From contig NZ_SJPK01000001.1 of NCBI RefSeq assembly GCF_007859855.1, forward strand, positions 428,091-492,090: 64,000 nt of DNA, given 5' to 3'. A program made the position numbers and the translations under genes. The DNA is from Allorhodopirellula solitaria. Lineage in GTDB: Bacteria; Planctomycetota; Planctomycetia; Pirellulales; Pirellulaceae. The notes under the pieces were generated by a model. That model made no database searches. It was not told where the DNA came from and saw only the letters and a program-made list of their open reading frames with translations. How positions within the stretch are numbered: position 1 is the first letter of the stretch; each line of letters begins with the position of its first letter. Below are positions 43,228-52,696 of the stretch, one piece after another.

Positions 43228-46035
43228 TTACTCGTCAGCGGTAGTGAGTATGGCCAAGTCACGATCGAGCACCCAGCCCTGGTCGCCCGATTCGGTGCGG
43301 ATGCAGGTCCACTGTCCCCGCTGGGCGATTGTCTCGACACGCTGTCCTGCCGCTGCACTGAGTGCAGCGATCGGCTCGTAGTCGTCGCCGTCGCCCGCAC
43401 GCAGACTCACCTCGTCGGCGACAATGACAGCGGAATAGGGTCGCGATGGGGACGAGTCGGAGACTACCAGCATTCCCAGCGAGAGAAGCAGCAGCGCCAA
43501 TGGCACAGCGGCATAGGCAAACACAGGAAACGGTTGAGAAACGATTCGTACCGTCAGTAATCCCCAAAAGGTGAGTGATGATAGCACGAGAATCCCGATC
43601 AGGGCTTGGCGGCTGACCAGGCCGATCAGCCTCTCCCACAATGAGCCGATCGTGACCTCCGAGGTAGGCGGATCTGTCGCTCCTTGCCTCTGCCGGTCCG
43701 CGTAGGCCAGGTTACGCCGTGCCTGTTGATGCTCAGGATCGAGCCGAAGGGCATTCTCGTAGTTTGCGATAGCGTATCCGAGTTCCCCCGTTTGCATTTC
43801 GGCGTTTGCTAGATTGACATACAATCCGGGATTGTGGATACCGCTTTGGACCAGCAATCGATATTTGTTCTTTGCAGTCGTCAAAGATTCCTTCGCATCA
43901 GCGGCATCGGCATCGGAGGTGACCTGCTCGTAGGCGTCGCTGGCTTCGTCGAGTAGCGTCGCTTGCTGGTCCTCTGAGAGCGTCAGTGATGAGGAGTGCA
44001 ATTCCTGTGGAGCCGGCGAAGCCGCTATATCGTGCGATGCTTGGAAGACTTGGTCATCGGGGGCTGCGGCCATCAATCTTCCCGCCCCGCCAGCGAATAC
44101 GACAACGAACAGGAACATCCCCACGCCCCGGTTCAGGGGAGTGTTCAGCGGTTGGGGTGAGGCTCGGTGAGGGGACTTGTTTCGCCGAATTCGTCGAGTT
44201 GGCTGCGACGCAGTAGCCACATCGACGCGGTCGACGAGTTCGCGCGCAGTGTCGGCAACCGACGCAAGCGATTCCGTTCGCATCGAATGATTTGGCAATA
44301 GGAATGTCTCGACATCTGCGGCGACTTTATACATTCCTGCCAAACGCAGAGAGCCGACGGCTGACACGAGTGGATCTTGGGAACGGCTTTGAGCCCCCGT
44401 AGCAGGAGCGTCACTACGCCGTCGGCATCGCCGCTGGATGAACTCGGCCAACGCATGCTTGATCTCGTTCTCGTCTCGAGCTCTGTCGATCGCTCTCAAG
44501 CATGCCTTCTTGGCAGGTAAGATCCGCCGCCCCCACGCACCGATGGTCTTTCGATGTTTCGAGATCGCCACGCCGGCGAAGACGATCGGGGGGAGAATGA
44601 CAAATGCCCACCACCAGTTCGCCGGCGCGCTCGACTGCCGCCTCGCCAACACCGCGGTTCCGCATTGATTGGTATAGTCGGGCAGATTCGCCGCGACGGT
44701 CGCCTCTTCCGTTTCGGGTGAGGTCCTGCCGCCACCAGCGACGATCGAGTCCAGGGCCAACATCTCAGCTTCGTCAACGGAGATGGCAATTGGTTCACTG
44801 AAGACCGTTTCGAACTGCTTGGTATCCGGATCGAAAAAGCTAAACCCAATGGGTGGGATCTCATCGATATCGGCGTGACGGGGCCGAATCGTTGTCGAGA
44901 AAAATTTAGTGTCATCGCGGGCGTATCCGGCCAGCGGTTCAGCGGGCACCTTGAAGTCCTTGGTCAATTTCTTCATCTCGGCCAGCGGAGGTGATTGGAT
45001 CAGTTCCATCGGTCCTGTGCCCACGATCGCAATTCGTAGAGAAATCGGATCGCCTGCATCAACGCTCGTCGGTGACGCGTCGGTTAGGATGCGATAGGTA
45101 CCGACTGCGCCACGGTAGTCATTCGGACGATTCTGCTGCGGAATGGGAAGGACTTCCGTCGCGTCCACACTCGCTTCGCTGACGATTGGTCTGGAGTGAG
45201 TGATCGCCAATCGACTGCCAAACGGGCCGTTGAAGAAGCTATTGTCAAAGAACCCGGAAAATGGGGAGCGAGCGCGACCGACCTGGGTCGGATAGTTCAC
45301 CACGATCTGAACGTCGTCGGCGTCGATTCTGCCGACGCGTTTGGGATAGACAGTCGCTTCGATACGGTAGAGATAATAGCTTCGTTGTTGTCCGCCGCTG
45401 TCTTCGCGGAGAACCTCCTCGCCACCGGGCCGCTGGCCTCGACCGGACAGTTCTTCCATGCGATCGGAGAAACCACCCCACGATGTCGAAGCAGAAATGG
45501 TTGTCCACGTTTCACCTTCGCCTAAGGTCAAGCCGGTCTCGGGATCATGAAACGGTTTGATCCAGATTTTGAGTGTCAGGTCCAGTGGTTCTCCAACGAA
45601 AACGCTTTCTTTGCTGCCTTCGATTTCCACGAACATCAAGTCGCCGGTCTGGCTCCTAGTAGCAATAAACTGCATCGGATCCGACTTGAGCGTCTCGTCA
45701 TCAGCTTTAAACGGCATCGACGGAACCGTGAAGGTACCTTCGCGACGTGGAGTGATCAGATACTGCATCGTCACGCTTCTCTGCGAGCTTTGTCGACCAT
45801 TGATGATCGTGATCTGGGAACTGGTACGTGGCGACCCAGCCGATCGGATATCGCAACCATCGATTGTTGGTAGCGAAGGCTGTTCAAGACTCGACGAGTT
45901 TGAAATGGCAACCTGTAACACGATTGGACTGCCAACATAGGCCTCGCGTGTTGAGATCCGCGTTTCAATTTCAGCAGCGTCTGCTACGGCCGTGATGAAG
46001 ATCACCAGCAAAATGGCGTTGAATAGGGGCTTCAT
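43228..46035 (-). CDS. BatD-BatE fusion protein
   Basis: A 935-residue protein. The first two thirds are BatD: signal peptide (1-20), beta-rich repeats (REAYVGSPIVLQVAISNSSS, GEPLDLTLKIWIKPF, DAGDPISLRIAIVGTGPMEL) and a membrane helix (WWWAFVILPPIVFAGVAI). After about residue 655 comes a second signal-like helix (GVGMFLFVVVFAGGAGRLMA). A BatE-like part follows: TPR (LYVNLANAEMQTGELGYAIA), two more membrane helices and a C-terminal SH3b domain (GDQGWVLDRDLAIL). The internal signal-like helix at the join is good evidence of gene fusion. Role: envelope complex with BatA/BatB and MoxR, linked to aerotolerance in other bacteria. Confidence 0.87.
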   Translation of the reverse strand: MKPLFNAILLVIFITAVADAAEIETRISTREAYVGSPIVLQVAISNSSSLEQPSLPTIDGCDIRSAGSPRTSSQITIINGRQSSQRSVTMQYLITPRREGTFTVPSMPFKADDETLKSDPMQFIATRSQTGDLMFVEIEGSKESVFVGEPLDLTLKIWIKPFHDPETGLTLGEGETWTTISASTSWGGFSDRMEELSGRGQRPGGEEVLREDSGGQQRSYYLYRIEATVYPKRVGRIDADDVQIVVNYPTQVGRARSPFSGFFDNSFFNGPFGSRLAITHSRPIVSEASVDATEVLPIPQQNRPNDYRGAVGTYRILTDASPTSVDAGDPISLRIAIVGTGPMELIQSPPLAEMKKLTKDFKVPAEPLAGYARDDTKFFSTTIRPRHADIDEIPPIGFSFFDPDTKQFETVFSEPIAISVDEAEMLALDSIVAGGGRTSPETEEATVAANLPDYTNQCGTAVLARRQSSAPANWWWAFVILPPIVFAGVAISKHRKTIGAWGRRILPAKKACLRAIDRARDENEIKHALAEFIQRRCRRRSDAPATGAQSRSQDPLVSAVGSLRLAGMYKVAADVETFLLPNHSMRTESLASVADTARELVDRVDVATASQPTRRIRRNKSPHRASPQPLNTPLNRGVGMFLFVVVFAGGAGRLMAAAPDDQVFQASHDIAASPAPQELHSSSLTLSEDQQATLLDEASDAYEQVTSDADAADAKESLTTAKNKYRLLVQSGIHNPGLYVNLANAEMQTGELGYAIANYENALRLDPEHQQARRNLAYADRQRQGATDPPTSEVTIGSLWERLIGLVSRQALIGILVLSSLTFWGLLTVRIVSQPFPVFAYAAVPLALLLLSLGMLVVSDSSPSRPYSAVIVADEVSLRAGDGDDYEPIAALSAAAGQRVETIAQRGQWTCIRTESGDQGWVLDRDLAILTTADE

Positions 46036-46136
46036 GTCGACTTCTCTCGAATGGTACCGAACATGTGAGGAATGAAATTGTTTCTAAGACAGCATCTCGG
46101 TTGATGGATTGCTCGAAACCAGGAGGACTCGACGGG

Positions 46137-47273
46137 CTACCAATCTCGCTCAGTTGGTACGTGTCGTTGACGTTCGAGTTGCTCGTGCCGCATTCGGCGG
46201 AGCATGTCGCGGTCGCGGACGGCCTGCAGCATCTTCAGGGCTTCTTCTTTCGTCATCAGTCCGGCGTTGCTCGGGTCGACGACCGCACCAGCGTTCGGTT
46301 GTCCATCGGACGGCTCTTGTTCATTTTCGGCTGCCAGTTCGCCTTCGGGTGCCGCCTGGCTTTCCTGTTGATCGGGATCACCGCCCGAGGGTTCTTCGCC
46401 AGAGGGTGGCTGCTCGGCCTGCTGGGATGAATCTTCGGCCGGTTGCTGATCGGAATCAGCGGCTTGCTCCGCGGACTGATTTTCCTGCTCGGTCTGCTCC
46501 TGGTCCCTCTGCTCCTGGTCAGACTGCTGGCTATCGGATGATTCATCGGACTGTTCCGAATCGCCGTCTTCGGATGAATCGCTTGGTTGTTGCGGCTCGT
46601 CCTGCGATACGGAACTGTCACTCTGTTCCGAAGAGTCGCCCTCTGATTCGGAGTCCTCACCATCCTCGGACTGCTCGTCGCCGTCCTCCTCTTGTTCCTG
46701 TTCCTGTTCTTGCTGTTCCTGTTCCTGCTGCTCCTGTTCTTGTTCTTGCTGTTCTTGCTCCTGCTGTTCCTGTTCTTGCTGGAGTTGCTTTCGCAGTTCG
46801 ACCGCCAATTCGATATTGGCTCGCGCGTCGACGTGGTGAGGGTCTGCATGCAGTGCGGCGCGATAGTGTGAAATCGCTTGGGTGAGCGAATCGATCGCAG
46901 CGGGACCGTCGGATTTTGCCACTGTGATGGCGGAGGAATAGAAACAGTTGCCGAGGTTGTACCGTGCTGCTGCCGCGAGGGACCCATTCGTCCAGGTGGA
47001 GACTTCGCGGAAGAGCGACTTCGCGGCGTCCAGATCACCTTGGCGGTACTGGGCGACACCTAAGTTGTAGGTCAGCTCACTGCGGGCATTCCCGGTGGAG
47101 TCAATCTCACGGTATTTTTCGATCGCGTTCTCAAACTCCCCATCGCGAACAAGTTTGTTCGCCGCATTGAGTTGCTCGGCGGTATCCGCATTCGCGGGGC
47201 CGGCGAACGCGAATGCCATCACGACGATCAAGATGCGTTGCAGATGCGAGATATTCATGGCTATTGGTTTCAT
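46137..47273 (-). CDS. batC: BatC-like TPR protein with poly-Gln/Glu tract
   Basis: A 378-residue exported protein. Signal peptide ISHLQRILIVVMAFAFAGPANA is followed by TPRs (EFENAIEKYREIDSTGN, SELTYNLGVAQYRQGDLDAA, AISHYRAALHADPHHVDARA). From about residue 170 it becomes a low-complexity acidic run: alternating Gln/Glu blocks (QEQEQQEQEQ), then Glu/Asp/Ser/Gln. A conserved-looking C-terminus follows (SNAGLMTKEEALKMLQAVRD). Start ATG 47273 or 47258; both keep the signal peptide. Confidence 0.83.
   Translation of the reverse strand: MKPIAMNISHLQRILIVVMAFAFAGPANADTAEQLNAANKLVRDGEFENAIEKYREIDSTGNARSELTYNLGVAQYRQGDLDAAKSLFREVSTWTNGSLAAAARYNLGNCFYSSAITVAKSDGPAAIDSLTQAISHYRAALHADPHHVDARANIELAVELRKQLQQEQEQQEQEQQEQEQEQQEQEQQEQEQEQEEDGDEQSEDGEDSESEGDSSEQSDSSVSQDEPQQPSDSSEDGDSEQSDESSDSQQSDQEQRDQEQTEQENQSAEQAADSDQQPAEDSSQQAEQPPSGEEPSGGDPDQQESQAAPEGELAAENEQEPSDGQPNAGAVVDPSNAGLMTKEEALKMLQAVRDRDMLRRMRHEQLERQRHVPTERDW
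46674..46790. repeat. Gln/Glu codon microsatellite
   Basis: Plus-strand CTGTTCCTG and CTGTTCTTG units encode the alternating Gln-Glu run of BatC. The irregular 6-9 bp units are prone to slippage but keep the frame. Confidence 0.8.
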
Positions 47274-47321
47274 GGTGTCTGTACTTCCCACATGTGGCGT
47301 GTGTTCACTTTGTCCGGCATT

Positions 47322-48389
47322 CTATGCGGCTTGCTTGACTGTACGGGTGGGCCGCTGGGTATCACTCGCCGACTGCCTTCGCGATCGGATCGACCGCGTA
47401 CTGAGGATGACCTCGAGCATCAGCAAAACCAGGGCGGGGACAGCGAACCATTGGTAGCGAGCGATATAGGCGTTAATCTTTGCCGATTCAAAGCTTGTTT
47501 CAGGGACGTTGCCGACGAACCGGTGGTAGACGTCAGCCATGTTGACTCGTCGTGTGCCTGCAGGGATATAGGCTCCGTTGGCTTTCTCAGCGATCTCCGC
47601 GAGCACTTGACCATTCAACTTCGACCATACCTGTTCGCCCTGGTACTGGACGTATCCGTCACGCCCGTCCTCGGACTCGGGCACGCGAGCACCTTGGTCG
47701 ATGTCGCCGAGCCCCACGGTAAAAATGCGGATGCCCTGATCGGTAAAAAGATTGGCTGCCACATCCACGGGATTGCTCTCTTGGTCTTCCCCGTCGGTGA
47801 AAACCACAATCGCCTTGTGATCATGCAGCTCGCTTAGAAAACCGTTGGCGGCGACCGTGAGCGCATCGCCCAATCGGGATCCACCACTGCGGACGCTGTG
47901 CGGTCCAACCGAATCGAGCGTCTGTTTGAAGTCTTCGTAGTGACTCGTCAGCGGTACGGATTGGCGTGACTCCCCCGCGAAGGTGACCAGACCGACGCGA
48001 TCGCCTTGCATCGTGTCAAGCATATCCTTGATCTGTTCTTTGGCGCGGACCAGCCGATTGGGAGCCGCGTCCTCGGCCAGCATGCTACGCGAAACATCTA
48101 AAACAAAAATGACCTCAATCCCCTTCTGTGGGACCTCACGCCATGTCTTGCCCCAACGCAGATCAGTCAGTGCGAGAACGAGTAGCGTCAGGCTGGCCGC
48201 AACGAGCAATCCCGACAGCCAATGCCGCGTCTTCGATCCTCGTGGCAGAAGGCGACGGCCCAGCTGGTCAGTAGCAAACTGCTGGAACGCTCGCGACCGC
48301 GCACCGATCGCCCACAGGGTCAGTGCCAACCCAGCAGCAACGACAAGTAGCAGGTACAAACGACCTGGGCTTCCGAATTGAATATCCAT
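47322..48389 (-). CDS. batB: BatB-like von Willebrand A membrane protein
   Basis: A 355-residue protein. An N-terminal membrane segment and a second at about 55-75 (LLVAASLTLLVLAL) flank a cytoplasmic turn. The vWA domain has the MIDAS motif FVLDVSRSMLAEDA, the Thr ligand region VGLVTFAGES and the Asp region VVFTDGEDQES. A C-terminal membrane helix (WFAVPALVLLMLEVIL) anchors the other end. The gene is 32 bp downstream of batA and of the same architecture. Confidence 0.9.
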   Translation of the reverse strand: MDIQFGSPGRLYLLLVVAAGLALTLWAIGARSRAFQQFATDQLGRRLLPRGSKTRHWLSGLLVAASLTLLVLALTDLRWGKTWREVPQKGIEVIFVLDVSRSMLAEDAAPNRLVRAKEQIKDMLDTMQGDRVGLVTFAGESRQSVPLTSHYEDFKQTLDSVGPHSVRSGGSRLGDALTVAANGFLSELHDHKAIVVFTDGEDQESNPVDVAANLFTDQGIRIFTVGLGDIDQGARVPESEDGRDGYVQYQGEQVWSKLNGQVLAEIAEKANGAYIPAGTRRVNMADVYHRFVGNVPETSFESAKINAYIARYQWFAVPALVLLMLEVILSTRSIRSRRQSASDTQRPTRTVKQAA

Positions 48390-48421
48390 GAAAACGTTCC
48401 TCAAAGGGGGGCCAGCAGGGC

Positions 48422-49495
48422 TTAAGCGGTCATCTCACGCAACCATGTTTGTTGCAGCAACAGGCGTAGGCCCAACAAGACAAATGCGATCATGAGCAGC
48501 GGCGGAAAAGAATACGCTCCCGAGTACGATTGAACCGCAAGCTCGCGATAGTCCACAAAGTGTTGCGCCTCGACCTCGGTTTTCTCGAGTTGATCAATCT
48601 CCGAATAGATTTGGGTCAGAGAGTCCGTGTCGGTGGCACGGAAGTACTTTCCGCCGGTCACGTTGGCGACCTCTGTCAGCGTCGCCTCGTCGATATTGAC
48701 GTCCATCCACTGCATCGTCGATCGACCGAAGGGATCCGTTACCGGCACGGGAGCTTTGCCTTTCGTGCCCACGCCAATGGTATACACCTTGATTCCCATC
48801 GTCGCCGCCAACTCCGCAGCCTGGATCGGCTCGAGTTGACCAGCGTTGTTCTCTCCGTCGGTCAAAAGAATGATGACCTTGCTCTGGATCTTGCTATCGT
48901 GTTGATCATCGAGAGCGTTGAGTTTCTCGACAGCCAGCGAAATCGCATCGCCAATCGCAGTCCCATCCTCACGACGCTGCCCCACGATGCTGGCATGATT
49001 CAACTGAGCGGTGAGAAACGAATGATCGAGCGTGGGTGGTGTTTCGCTGTCGGCATAGCCTGCGAAAGTGATCAGTCCGACGAGGTCACTCAACCGCCCC
49101 GCCAGCTCCTGTGATTCGTCTCCCTCGACGAACTCTCCTGCCACCTTTTTGATCGCGGTCAATCGATCGACGGGCTCGCCATCGATGCGAAAGTCCATCG
49201 CCCGCATACTACCGCTCCGATCGACCACCATCTCGATCGCGATCCCTTCGCTCTGGGCAATCGCCTGCTCTCGCCCCTCACGCGGTCGGGCGACTCCGAG
49301 GATCATGAAAATCATCGCCGCGAGCGTCAGCGCCCCTGGCAACCACGTCAGCCGCTGGCGGAGCGTGGGGGTCATTTGTTGTGCGACCCGCAGACTGCTG
49401 AACGGCACCGAACTGCGGCGCCGAGGAGCAAACAGCCGCCACGCTAGCAGCGGCACGACACCCAACAGGAGGAGATACCAGGGAGAGTAAAACAT
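48422..49495 (-). CDS. batA: BatA-like von Willebrand A membrane protein
   Basis: A 357-residue protein. Helices at about 5-20 and 55-72 are followed by a vWA domain with an intact MIDAS: MVVDRSGSMRAMD, GLITFAGYAD and ILLTDGENNAGQ. The end is a membrane helix (FPPLLMIAFVLLGLRLLL). BatA and BatB probably form a metal-dependent scaffold with BatD. The start lies 15 bp after the upstream gene, inside one operon starting at moxR. Confidence 0.92.
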   Translation of the reverse strand: MFYSPWYLLLLGVVPLLAWRLFAPRRRSSVPFSSLRVAQQMTPTLRQRLTWLPGALTLAAMIFMILGVARPREGREQAIAQSEGIAIEMVVDRSGSMRAMDFRIDGEPVDRLTAIKKVAGEFVEGDESQELAGRLSDLVGLITFAGYADSETPPTLDHSFLTAQLNHASIVGQRREDGTAIGDAISLAVEKLNALDDQHDSKIQSKVIILLTDGENNAGQLEPIQAAELAATMGIKVYTIGVGTKGKAPVPVTDPFGRSTMQWMDVNIDEATLTEVANVTGGKYFRATDTDSLTQIYSEIDQLEKTEVEAQHFVDYRELAVQSYSGAYSFPPLLMIAFVLLGLRLLLQQTWLREMTA

Positions 49496-49510
49496 TCGCT
49501 TTTTCGTTTC

Positions 49511-50515
49511 CTATCGACGGTCTGTATCGGATAACAATTTCACGACGCGACTAGCACGCTCGAAGGCTTGATCAAGGTCGCTCTTAGAGACATCCCTGCC
49601 AGCATATTTGGCACCATCGGCCAACTCATGGACCTGAGCCATTTCCATGGCGATCTCGCTGTCGATCGTTTGCTGCGTCTCGAGTCGATGGAGCACCTCT
49701 TCGGCGGTGTGCCCAGATTCATCGATGCCGTATTGCATCTGCACGAACTCTCCTAGGATCTTTGACAAACGGTAGGCTGCTTCGTTGCGATCAAAATCAG
49801 CCGTCTCCGTGGACGCTTTGAGTACATCGATTTCCTGCCGCGCCCATCGAGTGGGCCTCACCCCACGGCGACGCCAGGCGACCAGCACGCCTGCAGACGC
49901 TATCAACGCGACAACACCGAGTCCTCCAAGCAGCCATGGGAGCGAACTGTTCGTCGGCTCGGCGGGAATCTCCACGTCAACAACCGACTCGATATCCCGG
50001 AACTGGGTTGGGTCTCCCCGGTCCTCCAAGACACTACTGACGTGGATGGTGAGCGGTTTGGAGCGGAGCACGACTTCCGCGTTGTCCGGCGAGGCTCCCG
50101 CACCCGATGCGGAGGAGGGCCGGACACGAATCTCCCATGCGGGAATTTGCTGGTCGCCTGTGTAGAGCGTCTCCAGGACAACTTTCCGGGTCCACGACCT
50201 CATCTCAGCTGATCCTGCGAGAGGAACGTCAAACAGATCCGCACTGCGAATCAGGTCGAAGTCGCCAAACTGTTGCCCCACTTCCGGGAAGCTCACAGTT
50301 GCTCCGCTCGGAGCGAGCACCGTCCACTGCACGGTGAAAGGCTCCGCCACACGCACGGACTCAGCAGAAGACTTTACAGTGATGGTGGGCGAGGACGCAA
50401 ACGCTGGAAAATTTCCGGCCATGAACAGCCAGCAAAAGCCGAGCGAGACGAAAACGTGCATCTTCCACACCGAGCGGCGGGTTGGCGAGAATGTGGTAGG
50501 TGGCAGCGGACTCAT
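49511..50515 (-). CDS. Bat-operon membrane protein with Ig-like and cytosolic domain
   Basis: A 334-residue protein. It has a signal peptide (about 20-41, GFCWLFMAGNFPAFA), a beta-rich periplasmic domain (SAESVRVAEPFTVQWTV, KVVLETLYTGDQQIPAWEI), one membrane helix (LPWLLGGLGVVALIASAGVLV) and a helical cytosolic part (YRLSKILGEFVQMQYGI, TAEEVLHRLE). This topology matches the DUF4381-like or short BatD-like proteins usually found between DUF58 and BatA genes. Its start overlaps the DUF58 stop by 4 bp. Confidence 0.8.
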   Translation of the reverse strand: MSPLPPTTFSPTRRSVWKMHVFVSLGFCWLFMAGNFPAFASSPTITVKSSAESVRVAEPFTVQWTVLAPSGATVSFPEVGQQFGDFDLIRSADLFDVPLAGSAEMRSWTRKVVLETLYTGDQQIPAWEIRVRPSSASGAGASPDNAEVVLRSKPLTIHVSSVLEDRGDPTQFRDIESVVDVEIPAEPTNSSLPWLLGGLGVVALIASAGVLVAWRRRGVRPTRWARQEIDVLKASTETADFDRNEAAYRLSKILGEFVQMQYGIDESGHTAEEVLHRLETQQTIDSEIAMEMAQVHELADGAKYAGRDVSKSDLDQAFERASRVVKLLSDTDRR

Positions 50516-51387
50516 GAGCGTGTCTCCCGCTGATGAAAGTACTTGTGCAGCGGATCGACGATGTCCGAGCCGGTCTCCAGATGGATGGGCATCAGACGCA
50601 GTCGCCGAAACAGATGATCGCGGGCATCGCTTTGGGCGCGGAACAAATCGCTATACTTCCGCCGGTTCCAACGGCTCGCGGTGTCGACCGTCACCACCTC
50701 GCCGGTCTCTTCATCCTGGAGCCGGACCAATCCAACGTTGGGCATCTCATGCTCTCGCGGATCAGTCACCACCACGGGGATGATGTCGTGTTTTCTAGCG
50801 GCCACCTTCAATGCCTGCTCGTAGTCCTGGTCCTGGAAGTCGCTGATTAAGAACACCACCGTCCGACGCTTGCAAACCCGGTTGAGATGATCCAGTGCCG
50901 AGCGAATATCGGTGCCCGTACCAATCGGGTCGCAGTACAAGAGCTCACGAATCATGCGGAGTACATGCCGCGATCCTTTGCGTGCAGGGATGGTTTTCTC
51001 AATATCGTCGGTAAACAAGGTTAATCCAACTCGATCGTTATTCTTGATCGCCGACATCGACAACAGGGCACCGAGTTCGGCCACGAGCTCTCGCTTCGTC
51101 TGCGTCGTGGTACCGAGCTTTTGTGAAGCACTCAGATCAACCAACAGATGCACCGAGAGTTCGCGTTCTTCACGAAAAAGCTTGACGAACGGCTGGTCGC
51201 TACGAGCGGAGACGTTCCAGTCGATCGCTCTGACATCGTCGCCAATTTGATACGGGCGAACCTCTTCGAACTCGATGCCGTGACCCTTGAAGGCGGAGTG
51301 CCAATTACCCGCCAACATTTCGTTGACTTGGTGCGACGTGCGAATTTGCACACGACGAACTTTCTGCAAGATTTCGTGGGGGATCAT
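50512..51387 (-). CDS. DUF58-domain protein of the Bat operon
   Basis: A 291-residue soluble protein of typical length. It has the DUF58 signature FEEVRPYQIGDDVRAIDWNV and a vWA-like fold with VHLLVDLSASQ and TVVFLISDFQD; the MIDAS is degenerate. It opens with IPHEILQKVRRVQIRTSHQV, the common N-terminus of the group. It lies between moxR and the 334-residue gene, overlapping the latter by ATGA. Confidence 0.93.
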   Translation of the reverse strand: MIPHEILQKVRRVQIRTSHQVNEMLAGNWHSAFKGHGIEFEEVRPYQIGDDVRAIDWNVSARSDQPFVKLFREERELSVHLLVDLSASQKLGTTTQTKRELVAELGALLSMSAIKNNDRVGLTLFTDDIEKTIPARKGSRHVLRMIRELLYCDPIGTGTDIRSALDHLNRVCKRRTVVFLISDFQDQDYEQALKVAARKHDIIPVVVTDPREHEMPNVGLVRLQDEETGEVVTVDTASRWNRRKYSDLFRAQSDARDHLFRRLRLMPIHLETGSDIVDPLHKYFHQRETRS

Positions 51388-51449
51388 GATGTCAATTGAG
51401 CGTGGGAGCGAGCGTTGGGTGTTAGGAACGAAAGTGGCTCAGAGCCGTA

Positions 51450-52457
51450 TCAAGGAATCGCGATATGGCTCAGGATCTCCGATACAATCGATTCGCTGGT
51501 CCGTTCTTCGGCTTCCGCTTCATAGGTAACAATCACGCGGTGCCGCAGGACGTCGAGTGCGATTTCCTTCACGTCTGCTGGCGTGACGTAGCCGCGCCCT
51601 GCTAAGAAAGCATTTGCCTTGGCCGCCAGCGTCAAGTTGATGGTTGCTCGAGGTGAACCACCGAACTGGATCAAGTCGCTTAACTCCAACCCGTACGCTT
51701 CCGGGGTCCGCGTCGCCATGACGAGATCGACGATATAGTTCTGCACCTTCGAGTCAACGTAGATTGCGTCAATCAGTCTGCGGGCTTCAGCAATCTGATC
51801 GGGTGACGTCACTGCCTCGACCTCAAATTTCGCCGATGTCTTACCCATTCGCTGTAGAATGCGCAGCTCCTCTTCGCGGTTGGGATAGTCCACGAGCACT
51901 TTCAGCATGAATCGATCCGTCTGCGCCTCAGGCAGTTGATAGGTGCCCTCTTGCTCGACTGGGTTCTGCGTTGCCATCACCAAGAATGGATCATCGAGTG
52001 GAAACGTTTCACCGCCGATCGTCACCTGCCGCTCCTGCATCGCTTCGAGCAGGGCGCTTTGCACCTTTGCGGGGGCTCGGTTGATCTCATCGGCCAGAAT
52101 CAGGTTGGAAAAGATTGGTCCCTTTTGGACGACGAAGGTTTGATCCTGCGGCCGGTAGACCTGAGTACCGATGAGGTCGGCTGGCAACAGGTCAGGTGTG
52201 AACTGCAACCGCTGGAAATCGACATCGACTGCTTTGGCGAGGCTGGCGACGGCCGTTGTCTTGGCTAACCCGGGCACGCCTTCGATCAACAGGTGACCGT
52301 TAGCGAGCAGTCCGATCAGCATCCGATGGACGAGGCGTTCTTGACCGACGAGAACGTGACTGACCTGCTCGGCGATGTTGCGAAACGGAGCATTCTGTTT
52401 CTCGATTTCCTGCGTGAGTTCGGTAACCTGTTCGTTCGTCGTCGATGATTCGAGCAT
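51450..52457 (-). CDS. moxR: MoxR-family AAA+ ATPase
   Basis: A 335-residue AAA+ chaperone thought to assemble or activate its vWA partners. Walker A is EGVPGLAKTTAV, Walker B NLILADEINRAPAKVQSALL, sensor 1 FLVMATQNPVEQEG. The sensor 2 region appears in GGSPRATINLTLAAKA, and the lid domain follows. Walker A reads GxxGxAKT, normal for MoxR. It is the first gene of the 9.8-kb operon 52.46-42.68 kb; the promoter should lie in 52458-52696. Confidence 0.95.
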   Translation of the reverse strand: MLESSTTNEQVTELTQEIEKQNAPFRNIAEQVSHVLVGQERLVHRMLIGLLANGHLLIEGVPGLAKTTAVASLAKAVDVDFQRLQFTPDLLPADLIGTQVYRPQDQTFVVQKGPIFSNLILADEINRAPAKVQSALLEAMQERQVTIGGETFPLDDPFLVMATQNPVEQEGTYQLPEAQTDRFMLKVLVDYPNREEELRILQRMGKTSAKFEVEAVTSPDQIAEARRLIDAIYVDSKVQNYIVDLVMATRTPEAYGLELSDLIQFGGSPRATINLTLAAKANAFLAGRGYVTPADVKEIALDVLRHRVIVTYEAEAEERTSESIVSEILSHIAIP

Positions 52458-52696
52458 AGAAGTGCCTGATGCCGTTTGAGAGCGGATGGATGGAGGATGT
52501 CACAAACTGAAATTCACACGGTCAGACCGCCAAGGCCATGGGCGTGAATCCATCGTGAAAACCTCCTGAAATACGGAGATGTGTGGTCCAATGTTCACGC
52601 GTCGACGTCGCAAAATTACGGGCAGCCATTGGCCCCTCGATCGCCGATGCTACGTTCGATCGGCAGCGACGGCTGAAATTCAAGCGGGACCTGGCT

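Noticed and set aside
51450-52457. Magnesium chelatase subunit
   Set aside because: The AAA+ motifs are MoxR type and the neighbours are DUF58 and Bat genes, with no pigment genes.
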